A DNA stretch of 64,000 nt from Himantopus leucocephalus (GCA_003993805.1 RSEF01000004.1:11334878-11398877); one strand, 5' to 3'. Positions 11,497-24,513 are shown, counted from the first letter of the stretch. Notes: a model not told the origin generated them from the sequence alone. Translations and numbers: made by a program.

Positions 11497-13560
11497 GCTC
11501 AAAACCCAGAAGGCTGCTGCTTTGACCCAAAGGCTGAAGTGAAGGAGTCCTTTAGCGACAGAGGCACCTCCCTGGCTCTGGCCAAGCTGCGCAAGGCTCC
11601 CAAAGAGCACAGGACCTCTCTGGGGAGAGAAACCAGGCTGAAAAGCCTATTGGAGGCATGGAGACTCAATGATGCACATTTAAGAGGATATTTTAATTTT
11701 GAAACAGGAGGGAGCATTGCACTTGATAGTGTACGAAGTATTATAATGCTCCAGTCATCCATAACCTGTAAACTCTTTGGTTCATGGCTCATTTTGGACC
11801 AAGTGCCTTCACGTGGTGCTAAAACCAGGTTTTTGCCCATCAGCAGGACACTAATCTGCTTATTAACGCGTTACTCCTAACAGCGGTACATAATGATTTT
11901 TGCAACATATTTCTAAAGGCCCATATGGGAAAAATTACTTGTGAAAAACTTGAATGCTAAGCCCGTAACTAAAATTAAACATGACATCTTGTTGCACAAT
12001 AAACCAAATAGAGGTGATGTTGAGTGTGTAGGTGTGTTCAAAGGAAACGGGGGTGCAGTATAACAAGCAGCACTGAAAGTCTCCATGTATATCGAAACAT
12101 CCTTTAAAACAAACAAACAAAAAAAAAAAGGCAAAAGGTTTCCAACCCAGCTGAACTCAGTTCCTACAGAAGCTTTCACCCTGTATGAAGCCTGCAGACC
12201 TTCCCAGACAGACAGAATGATATTTCCCCACACAATACCAAAAAAAATAAAACCAAGTAAAAGTTGTAGGTAAGAGTTAGGTCACAGCCTCAGCTTGTTT
12301 AAGTGTAAGCCTGTCATCTTACCTCAGTGTAGCTGCACGCCATGATTTTATTTACACAAACGTGTGCAGAGAAAAGCGGGGCCAGGTCGTGCTGCAGTCC
12401 CTACGCAGCTCAGGGTCTCCAGCTCTTCTTGCTGACACGGCTGAGCCTCTCATTGATTTTTTTTTTTTATTGTCCATTAACATCATTTCTAGATTTCTGA
12501 AACAAGCTATGATGGGGTCCCAGGTTTATGGCATATTACAACATACAGTGCTCAGCTGTCACCAGGGACAAGAACAGTGGAAGAGAGAGGATGGTAGAGC
12601 TAAAACTATTAAACCACAGCAACCCTTGACTGATCTTTTCTCCTTTTTCTTTACGTTCTACATAGAGACTTGTGAAAAAATAAGAGCTATTGAAAGACTG
12701 GAAAAGGTTGAAGGACTCAGAGCTTCATGGCAGAACTTCTTTCACTGAGCTCCAGAACAAGAAGGACAATCGCAGCCTCTTTTGTAAGTCTAGAAAAACC
12801 TACGGTCACTCCAAAGCATTTGAATTAGGTTTACATCTCCAGTAAGAAGTTTATTCTATGGTTAATTGTTAGTGGCAGCCAGTAGATAAATAGTTGCTCT
12901 AGAGTAACTGCTGCTAGATCAGAATAACATCAGAAGAAAAGCAAGTGCCCACGGATGAGCTCTGCTCACGTGATACCATGACGCAGGGCGAGGTTGTACT
13001 TATGGGAAAACGCACATCATTTTCTAGGTACCTTTTAATTACTGTTTAGGTTTGATCATATTACTAATGACATGCCTGGCATTTGGTTGGTGGCACAAAG
13101 AGACAGAGCTGTATTTGTTCATGCGTTTCAGCTAAATTTGTCATTCAACAAAACGCATCAAACCCCATTCAGTGGAAGCAGGGTTAGCTTCAAACACCAG
13201 AAATGTAATAGTTAAGTTAAACTCCGGCAGCTCTTCAAAGGTATTCAAAGAGAGCAGACGTGGTCGCTGTGAAATGAAGCAATACACGGGAGGAAGGGGG
13301 AGTCTGCACAAAGGTTTGGTTTCACTTGCAAATTTGCAGGATTATTGATGTCCTCGGCTCCCGTGTACTCGAGGCAGAGGGTTGCCAGCAGCTGTATTTG
13401 ATGGGCAAGGGGAGTAATGAATTTCTTATCACAAGGAGACGTTATTTCTCGGATCTAATCTTCACTGATATTGGCAAAGAATTTTCATAGCCTCTTCATC
13501 TACTCATATTGAAGTCATAGTTTTAAAATAATACAGAAAGATTTATTTTTATTAGAAGCT
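11497..13560. other. Non-coding sequence, no gene seen
   Basis: The first 380 bp after the gap carry 113-codon frames on both strands without recognisable content. The remainder is ordinary sequence with A/T runs near 12121 and a T12 run at 12457-12468. A 128-codon frame at 12362-12748 contains the T-run translated as poly-Phe and looks like chance. No RNA gene or further LINE was recognised. Confidence 0.55.
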
Positions 13561-14240
13561 GTGAGGCAGGTTGTCTGCTCCAGTTTGCCAAGCGATGGAC
13601 ACCCAGGAAAGACGGAGTTCAGAGCCAAACCTCAGCAAAGACATCCCATTCAGATGATGTCAAATACCTCCTACGAGGCACAGAAAGGCACGAGGCTAGA
13701 AATCTCGTGCAAAATAAACATGTCATCTCAACCACAGCGAGCATGAAACACTAGCCTGACTACTGCACACTTCTAATACATGTCAAGGTGCGTAGGAGGT
13801 CTCAGTGCAATAATTTTCAAAGTCCTGTGTAAAGCTGATATCAGGTGCATTTTTCAGGAAAAGAAATCTCTCGCCTTTATCTGTCAAAGCACAACCAGGA
13901 TTGAAACACCCTGCAAGAGGATCTGAAGGGTTAAATACTTGTTTCTGCTCAAATGTGTTGCAAAAGCACTTGAAGTGACTGTTGCATGAAAGGAATGGAG
14001 GTGGTCTCTTTTTTTTTTTATTGAGAGTTGTTAAAACTAAAAATTCCCATATACTCTCACTTCCCTTTAGAGGTCTACTGGGGTTGGCTTATTCCTCTGC
14101 TTTGATATGCAAATGGGCAGCTTGCTTTCCTGCAGGGGACACTGGACGGCGTCCAAGGAACACAGAGGAGATGTCCTGTCAGGAGAGCAGCCCGGCCACC
14201 TCGAACGGTCCTTGGGCAGCACCAAAAGCCAAGCTTGTGT
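13561..14240. other. Non-coding sequence, no gene seen
   Basis: Mixed composition with a T-run near 14010-14020. A 117-codon plus-strand frame (13982-14335) shows no domain. Nothing else recognised. Confidence 0.55.
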
Positions 14241-15080
14241 TTTGGCTTAAAAATAAAATACCTTTGTTAATAGTTTTTCCTTCCAATATAAATGTTTATA
14301 TATTTACCCTGCTAGTCATCTCTGCTGGCCAATAGCAAGAAAACGACAGTTTAGCTGTTCCTTTTCAGTCAGTGTGTTACTAAACCTGTGTTCCTCTTTT
14401 GAGGATACTATTTATGCTGCCCTTCATTTATGTCATGGAATATAGGTTATTTAAGTAGCATTTAAACCCTTCAGCTGTAACAAACAGCTATATTCTTAGA
14501 AATGTGATAAATTTATTTCTACTGGGCAGTTTTCTCATTACTTTTCTATCTGGCCCACTTTGTGGGGAAGATGCAAGGGAAAGTACATTTTATTTTCCGT
14601 TTCCTGGTCCCTTTAAGTTCCACTCTTTCTCACTTACTTGTTTTTCTGCCTTTTCTTTTCCCTGACATAATGGAGTACCTATAAAAAAAGATTAAATGGT
14701 ACCATAAAGTTTTATTAATGCCTTACATCATTGATATCTTCTCTGTATTGATAGTTCCACTTCCATTATTGCTACTTAGGCATTTAATTAGTGATTCATA
14801 CAGTATGTTGTAAACTACAGTATTAGCGTTAACCATCTATATAAAAGCCCCCATTATGTAAAAATTCTTCCCAGTATCGTAATTGGAGTATAGTTATCCA
14901 CTTTAACTGACTTGAATTAGATTATTATAGATTAATTTATAAAAAGTTACTTGTAAAGGACATTGAAGATCATGGAATATTAAGAGTGGAACTTCATTAC
15001 AATAAAATGGACTTCAAGAACAATGGCACTGTCTGAGTTTTATATAAATCCATTACAATCTTCTTGTAATAGGAACAATA
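14241..15080. promoter_or_regulatory. AT-rich block, candidate conserved non-coding element
   Basis: Over 800 bp of AT-rich complex sequence with hardly any CpG, no recognised repeat and no open frame of 60 codons after 14335. A TAATTA homeodomain core lies at 14785-14790, and other ATTA words are frequent from 14700 to 15010. The texture is like long conserved enhancers near developmental regulators; this is inference, and no partner gene is in the window. Confidence 0.35.
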
Positions 15081-17162
15081 ACTGTTTTATCTGGCAACTC
15101 AGCGATACTTAAGGACGGAAAGACAGACTGTTAAAAAGAAAGAAATGTGCAGAATTAAAGGGAGGATGTGCACTTAAATCCTCGATAAAGCAGTGGAGAG
15201 AAAACTTGCTCTTTGCAGAGGGAACTTGGACAAGAGCATAACATATGAAGTAGATGTCTAACATGGAAGAAACACAGAGAAAGCCACATTATTCAGAGGA
15301 TGAAAGCTAAATACTGCAATCGATTAAGATTAACCTGAACTCCGAGGAAACCACTGACCCAAAGGGAGTTATTCCACATCACAGTAACCACAAACAGAAT
15401 TCGGGCCATTTCCTCAAAAAAGGTGTTCACATTTTTATCTGCCTTCTCTCTCCTACCACCATCTACATTATTCCACTCGACTCACGAAATGACATGGTCT
15501 GGAGCACAACTTTGTTGACCTGGCAAATTTGCATCACGCAAAAGAAATGCTGAGCTGAGGCCACAGTTTGGCCCTGGTGGAAGTGTAGAAGTTGAAGCTC
15601 CTGTGAATGGGGTCTTCTCCCACACGTAACCTCAACAAGCCATTGTGCCACTTCCAGTAAACAGGAGGATGCAGCAGCTCTTTTTATGCCCCAGCTCTGT
15701 ACTTTTTTACATCCAAGCCACCCACTCTTTGCCAAAGCCAGGAGATCAGCAGGTGAACAGATACCAGTCTGCTCTTTGCTTCTGAGGGATCCCCCTTACT
15801 AAGGGATTTCTCAGAAAATCAGCTCTACTGGCTTTATATAGAGGCTTGGCACAATTGAGCAGCATTGAAGGATTTCAGTAATCCCTTCGGTTTTTGTGGC
15901 TGCATTTAACTGCAATTAGTCCAGACTTCAAGATGTGCAGAGTCATTTTTCCTCCACGGCTTTGTCCTTTCCAGGACAATATCACTTTTTGTTTTTTTCT
16001 AACAGATAACATGTACAACAACATTCAAATTTCCCAAGTTTATTTTTATGTGGTTGATTTGACTGATTCAACATCACCTAAGTATCTGCTTGCTTTCCAA
16101 AGAAAGAGGGTCCTCTCCACCTTTCAAATGTAATAGATACTATGTGCGCTGGGTTAGCAATACCATGCTCCAGAAATCGTTTCACAGAGTTAATCGAACA
16201 GCCTATCTTGCCTTACTACCACCTGTCGGGTACTATTTCACAGGCAGCGTCACTGGGAATGGTACAATAACAGCGAGGCTAATGATGTTTAGAAATGGCA
16301 CAGAGCTGGAAAATACCAGAGCTATAGGGTGATGAACTGCTCACCCTAAGGGCAAGCTCAGGAGGACATCCCGTGACAGCACAGGCAGCACTGACCTACA
16401 CAGCTGCATGCGAGGTCTCCAACTCGTCTCTGACATGCGCAATTCCTCTCGCTCATCTGTTGGACATCTCTCACCTTTCTAAGATTTTTCCGCACATACA
16501 GATTCTGCTTCCTTCAGGGTTTTTGGGCTCAACCACAACTTGCTTCAGACCATTTAGATTCCCTCTGAAGAGTCTTGGACATCTGACTGTTTGAATTAAA
16601 TCCTCTATGTTTTCTACTCTTTCTGATCATCACCTCTGTACTCACCCGGGGTGAAGGTGTCGGTCAGTAGGAATTTTGATTCAGTATGCAATTTGGCTCA
16701 AATAGGCCAAGAGAAGCCTATCAAGTTTGCCTCAACTGTCTGCACTGATTTCCCATGTAATACAGAGATCAGGTCAAGGACTATAGCTTTTGTCTGGCTT
16801 TGGACCATCATGCACCGAAAAAGATTTATATGTAAAGGATGCCCAGTGATGCCTCACTTCCCTGGCACAGTGAGAGGTCTATCTCTTTGGGACATACAAC
16901 TTCCTTGGGAGCTGCTCCAGATGGTAGGTCGTGGATGAAAGCTCCAAAAAAGAAAATAAAATACAGAAGTCACCACTTTACAGTCAAAGTACCAGCTACC
17001 TATCTTCAACATCAACCTGTATCACCACACACAAAGAGAAAAACCTGCCGGGTCAGACTTCTGGGGTGTACACAAGGCTTTCACCATAGGAGATGAATTA
17101 GAGAAACAAAACGTACGGATGTTAGATAGAGAGGTTAATGCACAGCTGGAACAGGACCAAAC
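15081..17162. other. Non-coding sequence, no gene seen
   Basis: A series of 61-95-codon frames, mostly on the plus strand from 15894 to 17096, run in different phases and overlap. I checked them for exon-like content and found no recognisable protein family. No interspersed repeat recognised. Confidence 0.55.
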
Positions 17163-17249
17163 ACAGCGCTAACAAGGACAGTGAAGAGAAGGGACTGGGC
17201 TGGAANACAGTGCTAACAAGGACAGTGAAGAGAAGGGACTGGGCTGGAA
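17163..17249. repeat. 43-bp sequence repeated either side of a single N at 17206
   Basis: Bases 17163-17205 and 17207-17249 match with one transition. The junction is a single undetermined base. It fits overlapping contig ends that were not merged and should not be read as a real microduplication without read support. Confidence 0.88.
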
Positions 17250-19700
17250 GAGCAGTAGCCTTTTCAGGCTGCTCCAGAGCTATAATTAGCTACGTACGGT
17301 GTTCCACCACTAGTTTTCCAGCCCAACAGCCTCCTCCCTCCTCCTGCCTTTTGTTTGTGCTAACTAAAGGCACTTCCATTGCATCTCACAGTTAATATCA
17401 CTTTTCTTAAGCTGTTTTAAGCCATGATTTCTTCCAGCCCTGAAATGTCTCAGGAACCAAAGTTTTGTTTTTATGAAACTAATCTGAAATTCTTTCCCAC
17501 TCCCGGCTCCTTCTTTGCTCTGTATTTCCCTTTCCCTTCCCTCAACTATTTTGAAACCATATATCTTAAGAAGTCTGAGTGTAGTACAGAGAACACAATC
17601 TAGCTCTGACTACCCGTACTGTTTCTGCAGTCTCTCTCTGGCCATAAATTTTGTAGGAGAGCAATAGAATGCAAAACACATTAGCAGTAACGCGCTGAAA
17701 TCCCTGTGCTACAGGGTAAATAGGAAATGCAACAGCACATTTACAATTTTGGCCAGCGAAGTACCAGCACTATTCATTGATCTCATTAAACACCAATCTA
17801 CATTCAGGGAAGAATAAGATTGATGAGCTGTTAGACTCTTTAAACACAAAAAAGTTACCAACTACGTGCACGTGTAAACAGCCCAAAGAGAGGCATGAGA
17901 GTTTCTCTGTTCCTTTAGCCTAGTGGTAATAATCGCTTTGTGACGTGAGCGCAGCCTCCTGTCGTTGCAAGAGCTGGATGGGAATCTGCTCTGCCTCTTT
18001 AGGATAACCAGTGCACAGGTACTAGCAATATATTTAAATTTAATTTACTCTAGAAATGTAATTCTTCATTTAATTTTTACTTTACCAGAAAACAAAGAGA
18101 AGAGAAAAATACTTTTGTTTATATTTTTCTCTTCTTTCACTAAGCATAAACAAGTCTAAACTGCAGCGTCCTCACCCATGCGGATTTCAGCTCAAACATT
18201 ACGGCTGCCTCTTCCTAGGGACCTGAATCTTTATGCCACAGCCTCCACCTGCTTTGGAAAATGGTTTTTGTCTCTCTGTTCTCAAGTTTCCCCAACTGAA
18301 AAATGGGAATGAGAATACTTGCACAGCTTTGGAGACCAGAAACGTAAAGCACTCCATTGGTGCAAGGTATTACTGTGTTGATGATGATGAAATAAGCTTT
18401 CATACATTGCTAAATTATTCAAGAATATCTACTACAGTTTCACCCCTGGCAATCCCAGAATGCATCTCAGCGCCATTACTCTGCAGGGAACAGCAGTGTG
18501 AGTAAATGGCTATGAAACTCATATATTAACCTCACTTGGTGGCTGGAATATTCATTTCTTCTTGAGTCATTTTGAGCAAGAAAAGAAAATCTTCACTCTT
18601 AGAAATCATCTTTAGCTGACACATTAAGGAGCAGAGCTGAACAAATAATTTCCAATGAATAATGTGATGAATTTTTTTTCCTTTTCTCTGTCCCCAAGCA
18701 GACTGGGATTTCCTCAAATGTATTTGTTATTCAAATGTATTCAACAACTATCCTTTGCACTGTTTTTCTTCTGTGTTTATTGCGCCTGAATGTGCATAAT
18801 ACCCTTCTTTTCTTTTGTTTTCAGCTGTGGGGTTTGGTTTGGGTTTTTCAGGGGTAAGGTGGTAGGGGACTGCTTTCACTAATCATCCAGGTGTACTTAA
18901 GGGACGAGAAAACATCAGATTTGCAATGTCTTTATAACAGATACCGTTATGATGCATGACGGATGGTGCGCATCTACGGCAAACACCCTGCCCAGTCCTA
19001 GCTGGTGTGTTAACCCGGGTGTTTTCCACGATTTTGCAGTGCCCTCGGTGGCTGGCATATAAAGGAGCAGGTGAGACACAATGTATGTTAAACGCGCTGG
19101 CCACGAGCTGTTACTCACGTATAATCTAACACGCAGCGTTTTGGCGGAGCCCTGCAACTTCAACCACCAAAGCACAGACTCTGTGACAGAAGGAGAGGAA
19201 CTGCTGAGGATTTTTTTCACAGTTTGGACAGCCTCTTAATGTGTTAAGAGAGACGTCTTGTCAAGGATATTTTCGGTTTTGTCGTTTTCTTTATTCCAAG
19301 CTATGGGGTTGGCACATTTCGGAGCCATCCTAATGTATTAGCAAAAATATGGCCTTGGCTGTTATCCTTAACTCTGCTGTAAACCTGGCACAGAACGCTT
19401 CCTTTTTCCTGCTGTAAGTTTTCCGCTATAAAAGGTGGATTATAGCACTTAGAGATCTTTCAAGACCCCCCCCGACCCAGGTATTACGGTCATTTATAAA
19501 CATGGGGTTAGGTAACTGAAAAAGACTTCCCAGCAACGAGTGCCCAGAGATGTATTTCTCGAGCTCAGTGAGTAAATCAAAGCTGTATCTTGTACACTTA
19601 TGCTTAAAACAAAGTCTGAGCACACACTGCACTTATTAGCTGGCTTTAGTACCCTCTGACATTTCCCATGGCAGTTCCTCTCTGTACCAAGAGAGAGCTG
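17250..19700. other. Non-coding sequence, no gene seen
   Basis: Ordinary sequence with scattered 60-100-codon frames on both strands and no recognisable protein. A C8 run lies near 19466-19473. The stretch 18000-18160 is AT-rich. No RNA gene or LINE recognised. Confidence 0.55.
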
Positions 19701-20116
19701 AAGTACAGTCTTATGTATTTTTTTTTTTTACCGTGGGTTTGCTATTGAAGAGACTGGCTATGCTAAGGGAAATAAAACAGGTAATCAATAAACCGGCATT
19801 GTGATATATTAACAGGCATCCTCAATCATTAGCAGAGAATTACCCATTATCAGATTAATAAGCAAAGAACGACTGGAAAAAAATATGTTGTTATTGCTTG
19901 TAAGGCGGTGCTTTTTCTTCCCTATAGCTTCATTCAAAATAAGGCAGCTGAATTTCAACATAAGCTTAGAGGTCACTTCTTACAGAAAGCTGCTTCTGCC
20001 TTTAATTAAATCAGCGGAGAGTCTCAAGAGCCACCCCCCTACCAGAACCGCTTAGTGGCCAAAACTGCCTCTTTGGCAACTGGAATTGAAATAATTCAAT
20101 TATTTAACTGAAATAA
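19701..20116. other. AT-rich non-coding sequence, no gene seen
   Basis: T-run near 19720, followed by an AT-rich stretch (19770-19980) with several ATTA/TAAT words that may extend a regulatory region. No open frame of note. Confidence 0.45.
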
Positions 20117-20250
20117 CGCTATTTCAGGCGTTTGCTGGCCCACGCTCAATGCGGTCTCCCTTCTCCGAACGCCGCAAGAAAGGCCGGATACACAGGCTTG
20201 CAGCAGCCGCGGCGGGTGCCAGGTCTGGTTCTGCGTAAACAGGCGCTTCG
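20117..20250. promoter_or_regulatory. Small CpG-dense patch
   Basis: By hand count there are 14 CpG dinucleotides in 134 bp, while flanking DNA is CpG-poor. Length is below usual CpG-island thresholds. It could be a methylation-free regulatory site, an orphan promoter or a relic of a G+C-rich repeat. A 79-codon frame crossing it is not recognised. Confidence 0.3.
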
Positions 20251-20690
20251 TCAACCTGGGCCAGCACTTTATTTCTCTTTCTGCCCCTCCTTTCTTTTCA
20301 ATTCTTTAAAGTTATATGCCATCAGGCAAGTTTACCTGCATGGTTTTGGTTTTCCATCAACACACGTGTAACAGAGAAGCCATCCAGGAATGTTCGGGGC
20401 ACTCGGAACCGGTACTGTTGCCATGTGCCCCCGAGCCTCAGCGCACGTCCTTGATGAGCGCCCCGTGCCCACATGGGCAGCCTTATGAAATATAGTTTTC
20501 ACATCAATTTTTCAAAACCATTTTCCTTATCGAAATAAACAGAAGCTTAAAAGTGAATCTTTTCTGCCTTTCTTCCTAGTCTCCACACCTCCGAAAGCCT
20601 GGGGAGCGGGAAGGAAACATTTCTTTCAGTGAGATACTTGTGTTTCCCCTCGCCTTTGAATTCTTAAAAGAAGAATATTGTTTCATACTC
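20251..20690. other. Non-coding sequence, no gene seen
   Basis: Mixed composition, T/C-leaning on the plus strand. Nothing recognised apart from short T-runs. Confidence 0.5.
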
Positions 20691-20955
20691 TTCCAAATCT
20701 GCTCTCCTTTCCCCGACTCTCACCTTACCTTCTCTTCCTCTCTTTTCTTGATGACTATTTTCTTTCTTCCTCACTGTTTTTCTTTCTTCTCGTCTTCTCC
20801 TAGCTCTGCTCCTCTTGTTTCACCATCTGGTTCTGTTCTCCTTATCGGTCTCCTTCCCTCTGCCGCAACCCTCATTTTCCCCCACTTACACCTTCCCCGT
20901 CTTTGTTTCTCTTCGCCTTTCCACTCGCTCCTTTCCTGTCCTATTTTCCCCAAGG
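20691..20955 (+). repeat. Polypyrimidine (C/T-rich) stretch
   Basis: About 265 bp in which the plus strand is overwhelmingly C and T, with tcttcc, ctttcc and ttcttc words and only scattered purines. It is not a clean microsatellite. The strand bias leaves long frames open on both strands (20640-21008 plus, 20771-20962 minus), so these frames are a side effect of composition. Such tracts can form triplex (H-DNA) structure or be decayed CT repeats. Confidence 0.65.
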
Positions 20956-20999
20956 TTTTCAAAGTGAAACACGGCTCGGGCCAGTTTTCCCTTCCTGCC

Positions 21000-21139
21000 T
21001 GCTACTAATTGAGCATTTCATGAATTCTCACTTCTGGTGGTGGCTTTGCAACTTTCTACCTCACCCTTAAACAAGACAGGGACAGCACCGAGACAGACGC
21101 ACAGCTAAAAGCCAACCGGCCTCAGCCAGAAAATTATCC
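21000..21139. other. Non-coding sequence, no gene seen
   Basis: Short transition region between the pyrimidine-rich tract and the AT-rich block; nothing recognised. Confidence 0.4.
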
Positions 21140-21990
21140 TACAGGATGAAAGTCGCAGTTCCCACTGGAGTTTTTTTGTATTTTAACGCTTGCTTTTTTT
21201 AATTTCTTTACCATTTTCTGTGCTTCTTGAAGGTGCCAGTTGGACTTTAATATACAGTTAAAAAAAATCTTATCGTGAACCTTTATACATATTCAATGCT
21301 GAAGCAACAAGTAACTAAATTGGTAGCCTTTTTGTTTTCTTATCGTGCGAATCTATTCCTGAATGCTAACAAGCAGGTCTTTATATACTTCATCCACTCG
21401 ATAATAGACTAATAATCTTATCATGATGTTTTCTTGAACTTGAACTAGGTGTACAAAGTTAAGGCTGGAAATATGGGAAATTACTAAATTATATAACGTT
21501 GCAGAGATATTACAAGGAATTTCTTATATTTCACAGTGAAATATTGCCAATTATTGTAGCTGTCAATTTAACAATAGGCTTATTCACTATGGTGTTTGAT
21601 TAATGTGAAATTATTCAGTTGGCTACCTTGTAGTTGGCCTATTTTTGTGTCCAATTAGTATGCTAATAATGGTAATTATGTTCTATACTGCATGTCTCAT
21701 CACCTAGAGGGTTTTTAAAATGATAAAATAATGAGAATAAACAAGCTGATGCTGACATTCACTGGGCCATTCTAATTACTTACTGAGAGCACACTAGGGA
21801 ATCAACACTCAACCAAAGAAAATGATTCTTGCTTACTTTGTTAAAACTACTCTTTTCAAAGAGCATTAATAGTTCGCTGCTGTTTTCTTTATTACAAGGG
21901 ACTGCACTATTTTCCCTTTTATTTGCCCTGTTAATATACAGTACCAGGAAAAGAAAAAAAAGAAAAAGATAATCAAATTATGTTTGACTG
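21140..21990. promoter_or_regulatory. AT-rich block, candidate conserved non-coding element
   Basis: About 850 bp of AT-rich complex sequence with no 60-codon open frame on either strand, no recognised repeat and almost no CpG. A CCAAT word lies near 21547-21551, an ATTGT (inverted SOX-type ACAAT) just after it, and ACAATAGG at 21571-21578. Many TAAT/ATTA words occur throughout. It is one of the best candidates for a deeply conserved enhancer here; inferred from texture only. Confidence 0.37.
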
Positions 21991-23040
21991 AAGCGATAAC
22001 TATTTGCAGGGGGTGTCAGAAAAAACAAATAACTGTAATTGCCGAATTATACACCTTTGTAATGGCTACCATTTATTTCTTCACTGCGTGATAAACATAC
22101 CATCACCTTTCTCACCGAGAGAACGTGGCATTTTTTCAGTGCGCTGGCATTGCCGTGTGATGGAAAACTGCCAGCACTATACCCCAGGGTGGGCTTCCCT
22201 GGCAGGCGCTGCCAGCATCCCAACCCACAGCCGGTCCGCGGCTCTGGGGCTGCTCTTTCCCTCCCATCCTCTTCCCCACGCTTACAGACCCCTCAGGGGG
22301 TTTTTTTTGAGCATTGGGCGTTTGTAGAGATTACAGCCCACAAAACCTATTTTCTGACGAAAGCTTTCGTGCTGCGTAAGAGGCATTATATAATCAATAA
22401 ATAATTGCACATTCACTTGTTTACACCAGCAGCCAGTTTTAAAACAATGCCTGGCAGCCGTGTGTGAACAGGCAGACAGCAGAAACATATACGCAGGGTT
22501 TGAAAGCCCATGTATCCCCTAGTCCTCCCTTATTCAGCGGTAACAGGATGTCTACTCACTAGTTGCTTCAGAGAAGTTTGCCGGGGACAGGACTCACCAG
22601 AGACATCTGTTGCACTAACACCAGAACATAGAGTCAGGATTTTCCAGTTTCAGCACAAAGAAAAACAGTCGGGTACAGAGGGTAAAACCGAGCGGAGGAT
22701 ATGGGAATTCTGAATCTTTTATATATCAGTTCAGGATCTATGCACAGCTTCAAAATTTATTCTTTTTTTTTTTCCTGAAGAATGAAAGGTTGGGTGATCA
22801 GTGTCATAATAAAGAAAAAAGTGTTATTTGAAAAGTTACTATCCCAGGTACAAGGGAAGCTGTCTGAAAACTTAGGACAGACGGAGGACTGCAAGGAAGT
22901 TGCAGACCTGAGGCAGGCAGGCAGACACCAGTTTGTCAGGTATGCCCTAACCCTCAAATTAATTGATTGTGCAGAAGATGGATGCTGAAATACCTCCAAG
23001 GTTTGGAATCCAGGCTGCCTTGGGAAGCCTATTTAAAACG
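21991..23040. other. Non-coding sequence, no gene seen
   Basis: G+C rises between 22140 and 22310, where 84- and 107-codon plus-strand frames overlap in different phases. Neither is recognisable. A T12 run lies near 22762. No repeat family recognised. Confidence 0.55.
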
Positions 23041-23739
23041 ATGAGCTGTGATTAAAAAGATTGTTTAAATGTAAATCCCAATGAAGAAAATGTAAAGGAA
23101 AAAATAATATAAACAGTATTATACATTTCTATTGATGCTAATATTTTACTCCACATACTAGTAAGCTTTAAGACCATCCATCATGAAGCTGAGCTGGGGT
23201 GAGGGTTGTAAGCGCTGTTTGCTGACACAGAGCAGGGGCTGTTTTTAATAAAGAATGTAATACGTGACATGTTAACAGGGAGTCATTTGTGCACCATATA
23301 TTGGTTACTCCTTTCCTGTCATTTTGAATTATGTCTCAATATATCGCACTTGTTAAAGTAACTAACTACTGGCAAACAAAAAGTTAAAAGAAACTATAAT
23401 CTGGGAAAAATAACAAAAAATGATCGAGAGAGAAGGTATTCCGACGTACACTTTCTTTGCAAGATACCAGATATATATTCGACTTAAAAATATATTTGCA
23501 GCACAAAAGAGAAAACCTTTGGATGTGCCTGTTCTCCCTCCCCGCCTCCTCCTGCTCCCGGCAGGAAAACATATACCCTCGCCTCATTGAGTATGAGCTT
23601 AGATTTCTTTTTTGGTGAATAATCTCAAATGTTTCTTTTCCACCCCACCGTCCCAGTGTTTATGCACAAAGGCTGTATGCAGCCACAAGTGTGTTTGAAG
23701 AGTCGCAGGAACATTTTCAACTGCCGTTTGAATGCTGCA
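23041..23739. other. AT-rich non-coding sequence, no gene seen
   Basis: AT-rich from 23041 to 23500 with no coding signal. It may extend the candidate regulatory sequence that follows. C-rich words near 23530-23565 are not a repeat I recognise. Confidence 0.45.
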
Positions 23740-24480
23740 GCGTTCTTACAGATACGGGAAATCTTCCTGACACTTGCTAATTATTTTGGACATGATTTTT
23801 TATTTCAGAATGGCAAGCTAATGAAGAAAAGGGAAACTCGGCAAATTTATTTGCAATCAGTGGTTATTTGTGCCTTTTGTCCATTAGGGAGATTACCAGC
23901 AGTATTTATGCCACAACTGCTCGAGAATTATCACTTTAATCAATTCTTGAGAGACAAATTCAGAGCGACAGCTTCACTCTGAGGTATGTTGGAAGTGTTT
24001 AGCGTAGAGTTTAAGAGAGTCACCAATGCCTAAGATAAATGCGGCAACCTCAGCAGCAAATACATTCCATAATCTTAAACTGTTTTTAAAAGCAAGACTT
24101 GAATGAGCAAGTAGGTAATTTTAAAGTGAAATCTGGTAGCCCAGGAGCTAATAATTAACTGCTGTACAAAGGTGATCTGGATCAACTCATCTGTAAATCC
24201 TGTAAGTTTTAGTAAAAGAAGAGTTGTTATAAGTGACAAATTATGCCAAGCTGCATACACCTCCTACTTGACGATAACCCCAGCAGTTAACATCTCACAG
24301 TAAATTCTAGGGCCATCTCTTTGATTTAGCGTGCAATTTAACACAATATACATCATTAGCTTTGTGAGCTTTTGCCAAAGTAATTCGCAATTAGGAAGTA
24401 CAAATAACTACACTCAGGTAATGACAAATATAAATATATGCATTTGTATATAATGTTTACAGATATATATTATTTATACA
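23740..24480. promoter_or_regulatory. AT-rich block, candidate conserved non-coding element
   Basis: AT-rich complex sequence with TTATTTGCAAT-like, ATCAATTCTTG-like and TAATTA-like words and no recognised repeat. The far end (24425-24480) is TATA-rich low-complexity sequence. A 117-codon frame (23629-23982) overlaps the start and is not recognised. Regulatory nature is inferred only. Confidence 0.28.
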
Positions 24481-24513
24481 AACATTCTTACAGTACGTAA
24501 ATCTTTGAGGAAC

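Noticed and set aside
11309..11610. Open frames on both strands crossing 11397-11496
   Set aside because: They contain 34 undetermined residues from the N run; the gap length is a placeholder, so the frame across it is meaningless.
20640..21008. 122-codon frame, Ser/Phe/Leu-rich
   Set aside because: Direct consequence of the polypyrimidine composition.
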